NCBI GenBank assembly: GCA_020027415.1
Contig: JAHRAW010000092.1
Coordinates: 1-8,494 of the forward strand
Direction of reading: 5' to 3'
Source: Gammaproteobacteria bacterium
GTDB taxonomy: Bacteria > Pseudomonadota > Gammaproteobacteria > Arenicellales > Poriferihabitantaceae
Length of the DNA stretch: 8,494 nucleotides
Positions within the stretch are counted from its first letter, which is position 1; every line of letters starts with the position of its first letter. Under the pieces are notes generated by a model. That model was not told where the DNA came from. It did no database searches and saw nothing but the letters and a program-made list of their open reading frames with translations. Of this stretch, positions 1-6,650 are shown in pieces. Position numbers and translations under genes: made by a program.

Positions 1-264
1 AGCCTTGACGGGGATTTGCAAGAGTTAACCCGATTGCTTGATTTTGACGAGCAAAGATTGCTGGATGCAATCGCCGCCACCGAGCAAAGCACGCGATTGC
101 AACTGCAACAATATCAACAAAAAGATCTCTCCATCAGCGACCTTCTGCAGGCCTACCGCGATGAAAGCACCGCCAAATTAGACCACTTGGACGACTTGAT
201 TGACTACCACATGAACGGCATTGAGTATAATAACCTGCTGGACCGAATGATTAAAATGCCGTGA
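1..264 (+). CDS. C-terminal fragment, possibly TolC-family outer membrane efflux protein (partial)
   Basis: The reading frame is open from the first base and ends at a TGA at 262-264, giving 87 residues of a protein whose start lies outside the window. A TTG at 16 is available but there is no reason to treat it as a start, because the frame continues upstream. The fragment is almost wholly helical and polar, with many Gln, Leu, Asp and Glu. The stretch LQLQQYQQKDLSISDLLQAY, followed by a long amphipathic helix and a Tyr-rich IDYHMNGIEYNNLL end, looks like the last coiled-coil helix pair of TolC-like outer-membrane channels (a short turn around DLSISDLLQA, then the final helix). This family call is pattern-based and uncertain; another helical protein is possible. 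The next gene follows after about 50 bases on the same strand. Confidence 0.5.
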   Translation, partial: SLDGDLQELTRLLDFDEQRLLDAIAATEQSTRLQLQQYQQKDLSISDLLQAYRDESTAKLDHLDDLIDYHMNGIEYNNLLDRMIKMP

Positions 265-315
265 TGCGCATGCGTGGTTCGCGCTGGGTGGAGGTGGCGG
301 AAATTACAGACACCG

Positions 316-1053
316 ATGAAATCGTATCTAAAAAATATCGTGGAGCCGGGCGCGCAGCATGCGCGGCGGCGGGTTGGCTATGGACCCGCGCATGCTTTTG
401 TTTTCCTGATTCACCTTTTAATCGCAGTTTCCATCGTCACTTTCAGCATTGAAACGACGCCCGGTTTGTCGCCGCAAATTCGCGCGGTGTTGGAGTTCAC
501 CGAGATATTCTGCATCGCGGTATTCTCGCTGGAATACGCCATGCGAATTTATGTGGCAGACCACAAACTGCGATTTATTTTTAGTTTTTGGGGCATCATA
601 GACCTGCTCGCAATCCTGCCTTTTTACCTGTCGCTCGGCGTTGACCTGCGTTCAGTGCGCGCATTGCGTTTCTTCCGCCTGTTCAGGTTGTTTAAGTTGG
701 CGCGTTATCATCAAGCGATCACCCACCTCACCGCCGCGCTCACTATCGCCAAAGAAAAGTTGTTATTGTTCCTGCTGTTGGTGTTGATTCTGATTTACTT
801 CTCGGCGGTCGGCATATACTATTTTGAATATACCGCGCAGCCGCAACATTTTTCATCGGTCTTTGACAGCCTGTGGTGGGCGGTGATTACCTTGACCACG
901 GTCGGCTACGGCGACATCTATCCGCTCACCGTCGGCGGGCGCATTTTCACTTTCTTTATTTTGATTATCGGCATCGGCATTATCGCCATTCCCACCGGCA
1001 TCATTTCTGCGGCGTTGACCGAAGCGTTGGACTCTAAACCTCGCGCGCGGTAA
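316..1053 (+). CDS. Six-transmembrane voltage-gated-type potassium channel
   Basis: This is an inner-membrane ion channel of the voltage-gated K+ type, 245 residues from the ATG at 316. Visible parts: S1 about residues 27-45, S2 58-80, S3 87-107, an S4 voltage-sensor helix 112-130 with Arg/Lys at every third position, S5 148-170, a pore helix around 180-193, the K+ selectivity filter TVGYGD at 195-200, and S6 about 210-234. The protein ends about 10 residues after S6, so there is no RCK/TrkA-N or cyclic-nucleotide domain of the kind many bacterial K+ channels carry. A GTG at 274 would add 14 residues. I prefer 316 because the extra residues look unlike a channel N-terminus, but neither start has a convincing Shine-Dalgarno sequence. 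It probably conducts K+ and helps set membrane potential. Nothing in the sequence ties it functionally to glycine cleavage. Confidence 0.93.
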   Translation: MKSYLKNIVEPGAQHARRRVGYGPAHAFVFLIHLLIAVSIVTFSIETTPGLSPQIRAVLEFTEIFCIAVFSLEYAMRIYVADHKLRFIFSFWGIIDLLAILPFYLSLGVDLRSVRALRFFRLFRLFKLARYHQAITHLTAALTIAKEKLLLFLLLVLILIYFSAVGIYYFEYTAQPQHFSSVFDSLWWAVITLTTVGYGDIYPLTVGGRIFTFFILIIGIGIIAIPTGIISAALTEALDSKPRAR

Positions 1054-1073
1054 GCAAGGCGCGTTAAGGTAAC

Positions 1074-1109
1074 ATGCGGTACGGCAAAAAATTAAATTGC
1101 TTGCGATGA
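1074..1109 (+). other. Possible 11-codon minicistron overlapping the next start codon
   Basis: An ATG at 1074 is preceded by AAGGT at 1066-1070, the best ribosome-binding match in this gap. Its frame runs for 11 codons (MRYGKKLNCLR) and stops with TGA at 1107-1109. That stop overlaps the ATG at 1106 of the following gene in an ATGA arrangement. It could couple translation into the downstream gene, which itself lacks a good Shine-Dalgarno. It may equally be chance in a short gap. Confidence 0.25.
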
Positions 1110-2029
1110 AGTCCTCGCCCAAAAGCGGCGCCATCCGAAACACCCACGGCGTCGCGCATATTTTTTACGACGGTTACTGGGTGCGCTACTACACGCCGCC
1201 GGCGGACACCCTCGCCGCCAAAAAGCAACTGATTGATGCGCTCACCCGCCGCACTTTCCACCACACCGAAGCCGGCATCAACACGCCCGGAGAAAAATTA
1301 GAGGAAGTCCGCGGCGCGTGGGAAAAGGAAACCGATGCGCGGCGCAAGCGCGTCAACGGCGCGATGTTGGCGGGCGCGCTGTTCAATCGCGCCACCGACA
1401 TTTTTACCGCGATTGTGGATTTGGAACAACGCGGCATAGACATCCAACAAGACAACGAACTCATGCAACAATGCGCGCACTGCTTCACCGAAGCCTTGGA
1501 GCTAAGCAATCAAGTTAAGCACCACAGCGGCGAACAAGGCGTGGACGAACTCTGGGGCGAGCCGGTTAAAGTGTTCACTATGTCCATTGAGGAATACTAT
1601 TGCAGCCGCTATCGTAAAGTCGCCCAAGCCATGCGCGAAATAGACCGCGTCGGCGAAGCGTTGCAACAAACTTTATGCGCGTTGGCCTTTTTTGACGGCG
1701 CCGCCGGGTTGGTGGCGGATTTCATCAGCATCGCCAAACAAGAATGCGAGATCTTCCGTAACGACCCCGATTATTATTGCGTGTGGCCTAAATTTGTCGC
1801 CAACGGCGAAAAACTGCTTGAATACATGGCAATCATTCCCCAGCAAACCGATGCGGAACTGGAACGCCATATCAAACGCGGCACGCGCTTACTGCGAGAC
1901 GGCAAAAATCTAATCACTTGGGTCGCCAATGTGCGGGTGCCGATGCCGCTGAGCGCCGACAGGTTTTTCGCCAAATGTGAGAAATACCGCGCCGCCACCG
2001 CGAAAATGCACCGCCATTTGCCGAAATAA
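1106..2029 (+). CDS. Conserved-looking helical protein of unknown function, upstream of and likely coupled to gcvT
   Basis: I do not recognise this 307-residue protein. It has no signal peptide and no membrane segment, so it is probably cytoplasmic. After an N-terminal stretch rich in aromatics (YDGYWVRYYTPP, about residues 20-32) the rest looks alpha-helical and charged. Possible functional residues are His pairs at 52-53 and 139-140, a CAHC motif at 123-126, and several single Cys, but no complete known metal site is evident. The middle section, including NRATDIFTAIVDLE and DELWGEPVKVF, reads like a well-folded domain and not spurious coding. The ATG at 1106 is chosen over the TTG at 1097; a stop at 1070-1072 closes the frame upstream. 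The stop at 2027-2029 lies 2 bases before the gcvT ATG, which implies co-transcription and probably translational coupling. Any role in glycine cleavage is inferred from position only. Confidence 0.85.
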   Translation: MKSSPKSGAIRNTHGVAHIFYDGYWVRYYTPPADTLAAKKQLIDALTRRTFHHTEAGINTPGEKLEEVRGAWEKETDARRKRVNGAMLAGALFNRATDIFTAIVDLEQRGIDIQQDNELMQQCAHCFTEALELSNQVKHHSGEQGVDELWGEPVKVFTMSIEEYYCSRYRKVAQAMREIDRVGEALQQTLCALAFFDGAAGLVADFISIAKQECEIFRNDPDYYCVWPKFVANGEKLLEYMAIIPQQTDAELERHIKRGTRLLRDGKNLITWVANVRVPMPLSADRFFAKCEKYRAATAKMHRHLPK

Positions 2030-2031
2030 AT

Positions 2032-3210
2032 ATGTCCGCCCCCGCCCCCGCCACCTTGCTCCGCACGCCGCTACATGCGTTGCATTTGCAACAGCGCGCC
2101 AAAATGGTGGCGTTTGCCGGCTATGAAATGCCGCTCCACTACGCCGCCGGCATCCTTGCCGAACACCTGCATACGCGCCGCTGCGCCGGCTTGTTTGATG
2201 TCTCGCACATGGGGCAAATTTCGGTGCGCGCCCACCCGCGCGGCAGCGCCGCCGATACTGATAACGATACCGCCCGCGCACTGGAATCGCTGATTGGCGC
2301 GGACCTACTCGGGCTGCCGCACGGGCGACAAAAATATGCACTATTGACCAATTCGCAAGGCGGCATCCGTGACGATTTGATGATACAGAACCTCGGCGGC
2401 CGATTTATGTTAGTAGTCAACGCCGCCCACAAGCAGCAGAATTTTGACTACTTACAACACCACTTGGGCGACACCTGCCAACTAGAACTGCGGCACGATT
2501 TGGCGTTGCTCGCATTGCAGGGACCGCGCGCGGCGGCGGTGCTGGCCAGGCTCGGCTGCGACCTCGCCGACATGAAATTCATGGATGTGCGTGAACTAGA
2601 GATTGACGGACTAACTTGCACGCTGTCGCGCTCCGGCTATAGCGGGGAGGACGGGTTTGAAATATCATTAGCGGCGGCGCACGCCGAATCGTTGGCGCGC
2701 CGCTTGTTGGCGGATGCGGATTCGGATGCGCAAGTGCAACTGCAACTGCAACTGATTGGGCTCGGCGCGCGCGATTCGTTGCGTTTGGAAGCCGGGCTTT
2801 GTTTGTGCGGACAAGACCTGACCGCCGCCACCACCCCGAGTGAAGCGGCCTTAAACTGGGTGATTTCGGCGGCGCGGCGGCACGGCGGAGAACGCGCCGG
2901 CGGCTTTCCCGGCGCGCCAGTCATCCTGCCGCAAATTCCGCGCAACATCGCGCGCGTGCGCGTTGGCTTGTTGCCGCATGGTCGCGCGCCGGTGCGCCCG
3001 CCGGCGGCGCTGTTGGACGCCGCCGGGAAGCCGATTGGCGCGGTCACCAGCGGTGGTTTCAGCCCCACCTTAGGGCATCCGATCAGCATGGGGTATGTGC
3101 AACTGGCGCACGCCGCGCCCGCCACCGAAATGGTCGCGGTGGTGCGCGGCAAGCATGTGCCGTTGGCGGTCACCAAACTGCCGTTCGTGGCGACTCAGTT
3201 TTTCCATTGA
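2032..3210 (+). CDS. gcvT: Glycine cleavage system T protein (aminomethyltransferase)
   Basis: The T protein moves the methylene carbon from the aminomethyl-lipoyl arm of GcvH to tetrahydrofolate, giving 5,10-methylene-THF and ammonia in the cytoplasm. The 392-residue product carries the family landmarks in order: GYEMPLHY at 30-37, LFDVSHMGQ ending about residue 62, GGIRDDLMI with the Asp pair at 114-115 (one corresponds to the catalytic Asp of the family), GYSGEDGFEI at 202-211, GLGARDSLRLEAG from 243, GQDL, TPSEAALNWVI, and a C-terminal barrel with VTSGGFSPTL. It is about 28 residues longer than E. coli GcvT (364). The extra length sits partly in an Asp/Ala-rich stretch at about 68-81 and in a repeat-coded linker at 227-241. 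There is no Shine-Dalgarno in the 2-base gap, so translation probably depends on ribosomes finishing the upstream gene. Confidence 0.97.
   Translation: MSAPAPATLLRTPLHALHLQQRAKMVAFAGYEMPLHYAAGILAEHLHTRRCAGLFDVSHMGQISVRAHPRGSAADTDNDTARALESLIGADLLGLPHGRQKYALLTNSQGGIRDDLMIQNLGGRFMLVVNAAHKQQNFDYLQHHLGDTCQLELRHDLALLALQGPRAAAVLARLGCDLADMKFMDVRELEIDGLTCTLSRSGYSGEDGFEISLAAAHAESLARRLLADADSDAQVQLQLQLIGLGARDSLRLEAGLCLCGQDLTAATTPSEAALNWVISAARRHGGERAGGFPGAPVILPQIPRNIARVRVGLLPHGRAPVRPPAALLDAAGKPIGAVTSGGFSPTLGHPISMGYVQLAHAAPATEMVAVVRGKHVPLAVTKLPFVATQFFH
2710..2754 (+). repeat. Two adjacent hexanucleotide runs inside gcvT
   Basis: GCGGAT occurs at 2710-2715 and 2716-2721, with the variant TCGGAT at 2722-2727. 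After a 9-base interruption, CAACTG is repeated three times exactly at 2737-2754. The units are in frame and code for alternating Ala/Asp (residues 227-232) and then Gln/Leu (236-241), just before the conserved GLGARD motif. Because the unit is 6 bases, gain or loss of a copy keeps the frame. Confidence 0.8.
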
Positions 3211-3262
3211 GTTGTTTTGAAACCCATTTTCGCTTTCTGTTTTTAATTCCCGCGAGGTAACC

Positions 3263-3637
3263 ATGACAACCAAATACACCGAAGATCATGAATGGGTGCG
3301 CCAACAAGGCGATGAGTATGTGGTCGGCATCACCGACTACGCCCAAGAGCAATTAGGCGAAATCGTGTATGTGGAATTGCCGCAAGCGAACGCCGCCGTC
3401 ACCCGCGGCGAGGAAGCCGCGGTGGTGGAATCGGTGAAAGCGGCCGGCGAAGTTAAGTCGCCGCTTTCCGGCACCGTGCTGGCGGTCAACGAGGCGCTCG
3501 CCGACCAACCGCAACTGGTCAACGACGACCCGCAAGGCGAAGGCTGGTTTTATCGCATGCAAGCCGACGATACCGCGCCGTTGGCGGAGTTAATGGATGC
3601 GGATGGGTATCGGAAATTTCTCGACTCCCTTGCTTAG
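3263..3637 (+). CDS. gcvH: Glycine cleavage system H protein (lipoyl carrier)
   Basis: GcvH is the small cytoplasmic shuttle protein whose lipoyl-lysine arm carries the aminomethyl group from GcvP to GcvT and is then re-oxidised by the L protein. The 124-residue length fits the family (E. coli 129). The N-terminus TEDHEWV, then GITDYAQEQLGEIVYVELP, is typical, and the lipoyl attachment motif ESVKAAGE places the modified lysine at K59. The fold ends with GEGWFYRM and a short C-terminal helix. The ATG at 3263 has a clear Shine-Dalgarno (GAGG at 3254-3257), unlike gcvT, so it can be initiated independently 52 bases after the gcvT stop. K59 should be octanoylated by LipB and converted to lipoyl by LipA, whose gene lies downstream in the same cluster. 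Confidence 0.98.
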   Translation: MTTKYTEDHEWVRQQGDEYVVGITDYAQEQLGEIVYVELPQANAAVTRGEEAAVVESVKAAGEVKSPLSGTVLAVNEALADQPQLVNDDPQGEGWFYRMQADDTAPLAELMDADGYRKFLDSLA

Positions 3638-3774
3638 TCGCTTAGTGATTTTAGTTTTTATTTTTTATTTATTTTTTCATATCCAACCACCATGCCGGCG
3701 GCGCGCGTTTAAGATGGTAACCATTTCCTGTTCTCGTCCGTCCTACCCACCGGCGATTTTGCTCTGGAGTTGCC
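3638..3774 (+). other. T-rich gcvH-gcvP spacer with small stem at its start and gcvP ribosome-binding site at its end
   Basis: This 137-base gap is the longest inside the cluster. From about 3649 to 3679 the + strand is almost all T with scattered A, and an mRNA from it would be strongly U-rich. Just before it, CGACT at 3622-3626 can pair with AGTCG at 3636-3640 across the gcvH stop codon, a weak 5-bp stem with a 9-base loop. GCTTAGT is repeated in tandem around the stop codon. The stem is too weak and too far from the T tract for a confident terminator, but partial attenuation or an RNA-processing site is possible. The gcvP Shine-Dalgarno GGAG lies at 3766-3769. I see no good promoter. Confidence 0.4.
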
Positions 3775-6639
3775 ATGCCCCGCGCTGATGATTTTACGGT
3801 TCGCCATATCGGCTCCAACCCCGCGCAACTCGCGGCCATGTTGGAGACGCTCGGCGTCGCTTCGTTGGACGAGTTGTTAGAGCAAACCGTGCCCGCTTCC
3901 ATTCGAACCCGCCATCCATTCAAACTGCCGGAAGCGTTGGATGAAAACCGCCTGAACAAACTGAGCCGTCTGGTGGCGAACGATAACCACGCCGCCATAT
4001 CCATGATTGGGCTCGGTTACTACGGCACCGTCACGCCGCCGGTGATTCGGCGCAATGTGATGGAAAACCCGGATTGGTATACCGCCTACACGCCCTATCA
4101 GCCGGAGGTTAGTCAGGCGCGGCTGGAAGTGTTGCTGTCCTTTCAGCAGATGATTATGGATTTGAGCGGCATGCAAATCGCCAACGCTTCGTTGTTGGAT
4201 GAAGCCACCGCCGCCGCCGAAGCGATGATGTTGGCGCGGCGCGTTTGTCACAACCAATCCAATCGCTTTTTGATTGGGCGCGATTGCCTGCCGCAGACGA
4301 TTGCGGTGGTGCAAACCCGCGCCAAGCCGATGGGAATTGACGCGGTGGTGGATGTGGGCGGCGATGACGACGGCGACTGCTTCGGCACGCTGATTCAATA
4401 TCCAAGCGCGAACGGCGATATTTATGCGCGCGCTGAGTATGAAAAGTTCATCCAAAAAATGCACGCAAAAGACGCGCTGGTGATTGTGGCGGCCGACCCG
4501 TTGGCGCTGACCTTGCTGACGCCGCCGGGGGAATTGGGCGCCGACATTGCGGTTGGCAGCACCCAACGTTTCGGCGTGCCAATGGGCTTCGGCGGTCCGC
4601 ACGCGGCGTATCTTGCCACGCGCGAAAAATATAAACGCAGTTTGCCGGGACGACTCATCGGGGTGTCCGTAGACGCCAACGGCAGGCGCGCTTATCGCAT
4701 GGCGTTGCAAACCCGCGAGCAGCACATTCGCCGCGACAAAGCCACCAGCAACATCTGCACCGCGCAAGTATTGCTCGCCATCATGGCGACTTTTTATGCG
4801 CAATATCATGGCCCGGAAGGGCTGATTCGCATTGCCAAGCGAGTCAATCGCCTAACCCGCGCGTTGGCAGACGGGCTGACCGAACTTGGCTTTTCGTTGC
4901 AACACGAACATTACTTTGACACTTTGATGGTGCGCACGCCGCGCGCAAAACACCTGCACGAGCAAGCCGAACAATCTCGTTACAACCTGCGCTTGATTGA
5001 CGACCACCACCTCGGCATCAGTTTGGATGAAACCATCTCGCGCGAAAAAGTGGCCGGCTTGTTGCATGTTTTCGCCGCCACCACCGCGCACGAAGTCAGC
5101 GGCGTACTCTTTGACAAAGACCTGCCAGCCTCCATTCCCGCGTCCTTGCAACGCACCAGCGAATTCCTCGCGCACCCGCATTTTCACCGCTACCGCTCGG
5201 AAACCGAGTTCATGCGGTATCTGCGCAAGACCGCGAGTAAAGACATCACCCTGTCGCGCTCCATGATTCCGCTCGGCTCATGCACCATGAAACTCAACGC
5301 CGCCAGTGAAATGGAGCCGATTTCCAATCCCTTGTTTGCGCATCTTCATCCGTTCGCCCCGGCCAAGCATGCGCGCGGTTATCGGCGCATCATCAATAAA
5401 CTGGAAACCATGCTATGCGAACTGACCGGTTTTGCCGGCTTCAGTTTTCAGCCCAACGCCGGCTCGCAAGGGGAATACGCCGGCTTGCTGTGCATCCGCG
5501 CCTATCATCACAGCCGCGGCGACGGCGCGCGCGAGGTGTGCTTAATTCCGGCCTCGGCGCACGGCACCAACCCCGCCAGCGCGATCATGGCGGGCTTAAA
5601 AGTGGTGGTGGTGAAATGCGACTCGCACGGCAACATTGATATGGACGATTTACAGCAGCATGCCGAACAGCACGCGCCGCGCCTCGCCGCCATCATGATC
5701 ACCTACCCGTCCACGCACGGCGTATTTGAGGAGAACATCAAGCAGATTTGCGAAATCGTGCATCACCACGGCGGACAAGTTTATATGGACGGCGCCAACA
5801 TGAACGCGATGGTCGGCATCTGCCGCCCGCGGGAAATCGGCGCCGATGTCATGCACCTCAACTTGCACAAAACCTTCGCCATCCCGCACGGCGGCGGCGG
5901 TCCGGGCATGGGTCCCATCGGCGTAGCCAAACACCTAACGCGCTTTCTGCCGAATCACCCGCTGGTGGATTGCAACCGCGGCGGCGCCGACCCCATCGGC
6001 ACGGTGTCGGCGGCGCCGTGGGGTTCGCCGCTGGTGCTGCCAATCTCATGGGCGTATATGCGCCTGCTCGGTGATTACGGGCTGAAACGCGCCACCAAAG
6101 TGGCGATTCTCAACGCCAACTACATTGCGCACCGCCTGGACCCGCATTATCCGGTGGTATATCGTGGCGGCAACGGGCGGGTTGCGCATGAATGCGTGGT
6201 CAGCCTGGCGGCGATCAAGGAAGCCTGCGGCGTCACGGTGGAAGATGTCGCCAAGCGGTTGATTGACTACGGGTATCACGCGCCGACCATGTCTTGGCCC
6301 GTTGCCGACTCGCTGATGATTGAACCCACCGAAAGCGAATCCAAAGAGGAAATAGATCGCTTCTGCGATGCGCTCATCTCAATCCGCGAGGAAATCCGCG
6401 AAATTGAACAAGGCGTTTTCAAACTGCAAAACAGCCTGCTGACCAACTCCCCGCATAGTTATCATTTATTAGTGCGCGATGAATGGAACATGCCCTATTC
6501 CCGCCAACGCGCCTTTTTTCCCACCGCCGAAGTGCAAATCAACAAATATTGGCCCCCAGTCGGCAGGGTGGATAATGTATACGGCGACAAAAACTTGGTT
6601 TGCAGTTGTCCGCCGATGGAAGATTACGCGGATGTGTAA
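3775..6639 (+). CDS. gcvP: Glycine dehydrogenase (decarboxylating), P protein, single-chain form
   Basis: GcvP is the PLP enzyme that decarboxylates glycine and transfers the remaining aminomethyl group to the lipoyl arm of GcvH. The 954-residue product is full length (E. coli 957) and fuses both halves, unlike the split GcvPA/GcvPB form of many Gram-positives and archaea. Landmarks: N-terminal RHIG at 10-13, SMIGLGYYGT and the ENPDWYTAYTPYQPE stretch in the N-terminal lobe, IPLGSCTMKLNA around 503, SAHGTNPASA from 594, and HLNLHKTF with the PLP-binding lysine at K699, followed by PHGGGGPGMGPIGV. The C-terminus carries KYWPPVGRVDNVYGDKNLVC, ending in SCPP. Position 702 is Ala where the E. coli and human enzymes have Cys (KTFCIPHGG). 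The ATG at 3775 has GGAG five bases upstream. It is preceded by a T-rich spacer and followed after 11 bases by lipA. Confidence 0.98.
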   Translation: MPRADDFTVRHIGSNPAQLAAMLETLGVASLDELLEQTVPASIRTRHPFKLPEALDENRLNKLSRLVANDNHAAISMIGLGYYGTVTPPVIRRNVMENPDWYTAYTPYQPEVSQARLEVLLSFQQMIMDLSGMQIANASLLDEATAAAEAMMLARRVCHNQSNRFLIGRDCLPQTIAVVQTRAKPMGIDAVVDVGGDDDGDCFGTLIQYPSANGDIYARAEYEKFIQKMHAKDALVIVAADPLALTLLTPPGELGADIAVGSTQRFGVPMGFGGPHAAYLATREKYKRSLPGRLIGVSVDANGRRAYRMALQTREQHIRRDKATSNICTAQVLLAIMATFYAQYHGPEGLIRIAKRVNRLTRALADGLTELGFSLQHEHYFDTLMVRTPRAKHLHEQAEQSRYNLRLIDDHHLGISLDETISREKVAGLLHVFAATTAHEVSGVLFDKDLPASIPASLQRTSEFLAHPHFHRYRSETEFMRYLRKTASKDITLSRSMIPLGSCTMKLNAASEMEPISNPLFAHLHPFAPAKHARGYRRIINKLETMLCELTGFAGFSFQPNAGSQGEYAGLLCIRAYHHSRGDGAREVCLIPASAHGTNPASAIMAGLKVVVVKCDSHGNIDMDDLQQHAEQHAPRLAAIMITYPSTHGVFEENIKQICEIVHHHGGQVYMDGANMNAMVGICRPREIGADVMHLNLHKTFAIPHGGGGPGMGPIGVAKHLTRFLPNHPLVDCNRGGADPIGTVSAAPWGSPLVLPISWAYMRLLGDYGLKRATKVAILNANYIAHRLDPHYPVVYRGGNGRVAHECVVSLAAIKEACGVTVEDVAKRLIDYGYHAPTMSWPVADSLMIEPTESESKEEIDRFCDALISIREEIREIEQGVFKLQNSLLTNSPHSYHLLVRDEWNMPYSRQRAFFPTAEVQINKYWPPVGRVDNVYGDKNLVCSCPPMEDYADV

Positions 6640-6650
6640 GCGGATGTCTA

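Noticed and set aside
1054..2031. Glycine riboswitch ahead of gcvT
   Set aside because: The gap before gcvT is only 2 bases and the 52-base gap before the upstream gene is too short for the aptamer; no such structure is visible elsewhere before the cluster.
3597..3788. A 63-codon + strand open frame across the gcvH-gcvP spacer
   Set aside because: It starts inside gcvH and ends inside gcvP, and its hydrophobic run is just the T-rich spacer read as Phe/Leu/Ile codons.
3877..4809. A 310-codon open frame on the - strand inside gcvP
   Set aside because: It lies wholly opposite strongly conserved gcvP sequence, and its product is low-complexity His/Arg/Gly-rich with no recognisable domain. It is an antisense shadow of GC-rich coding DNA.
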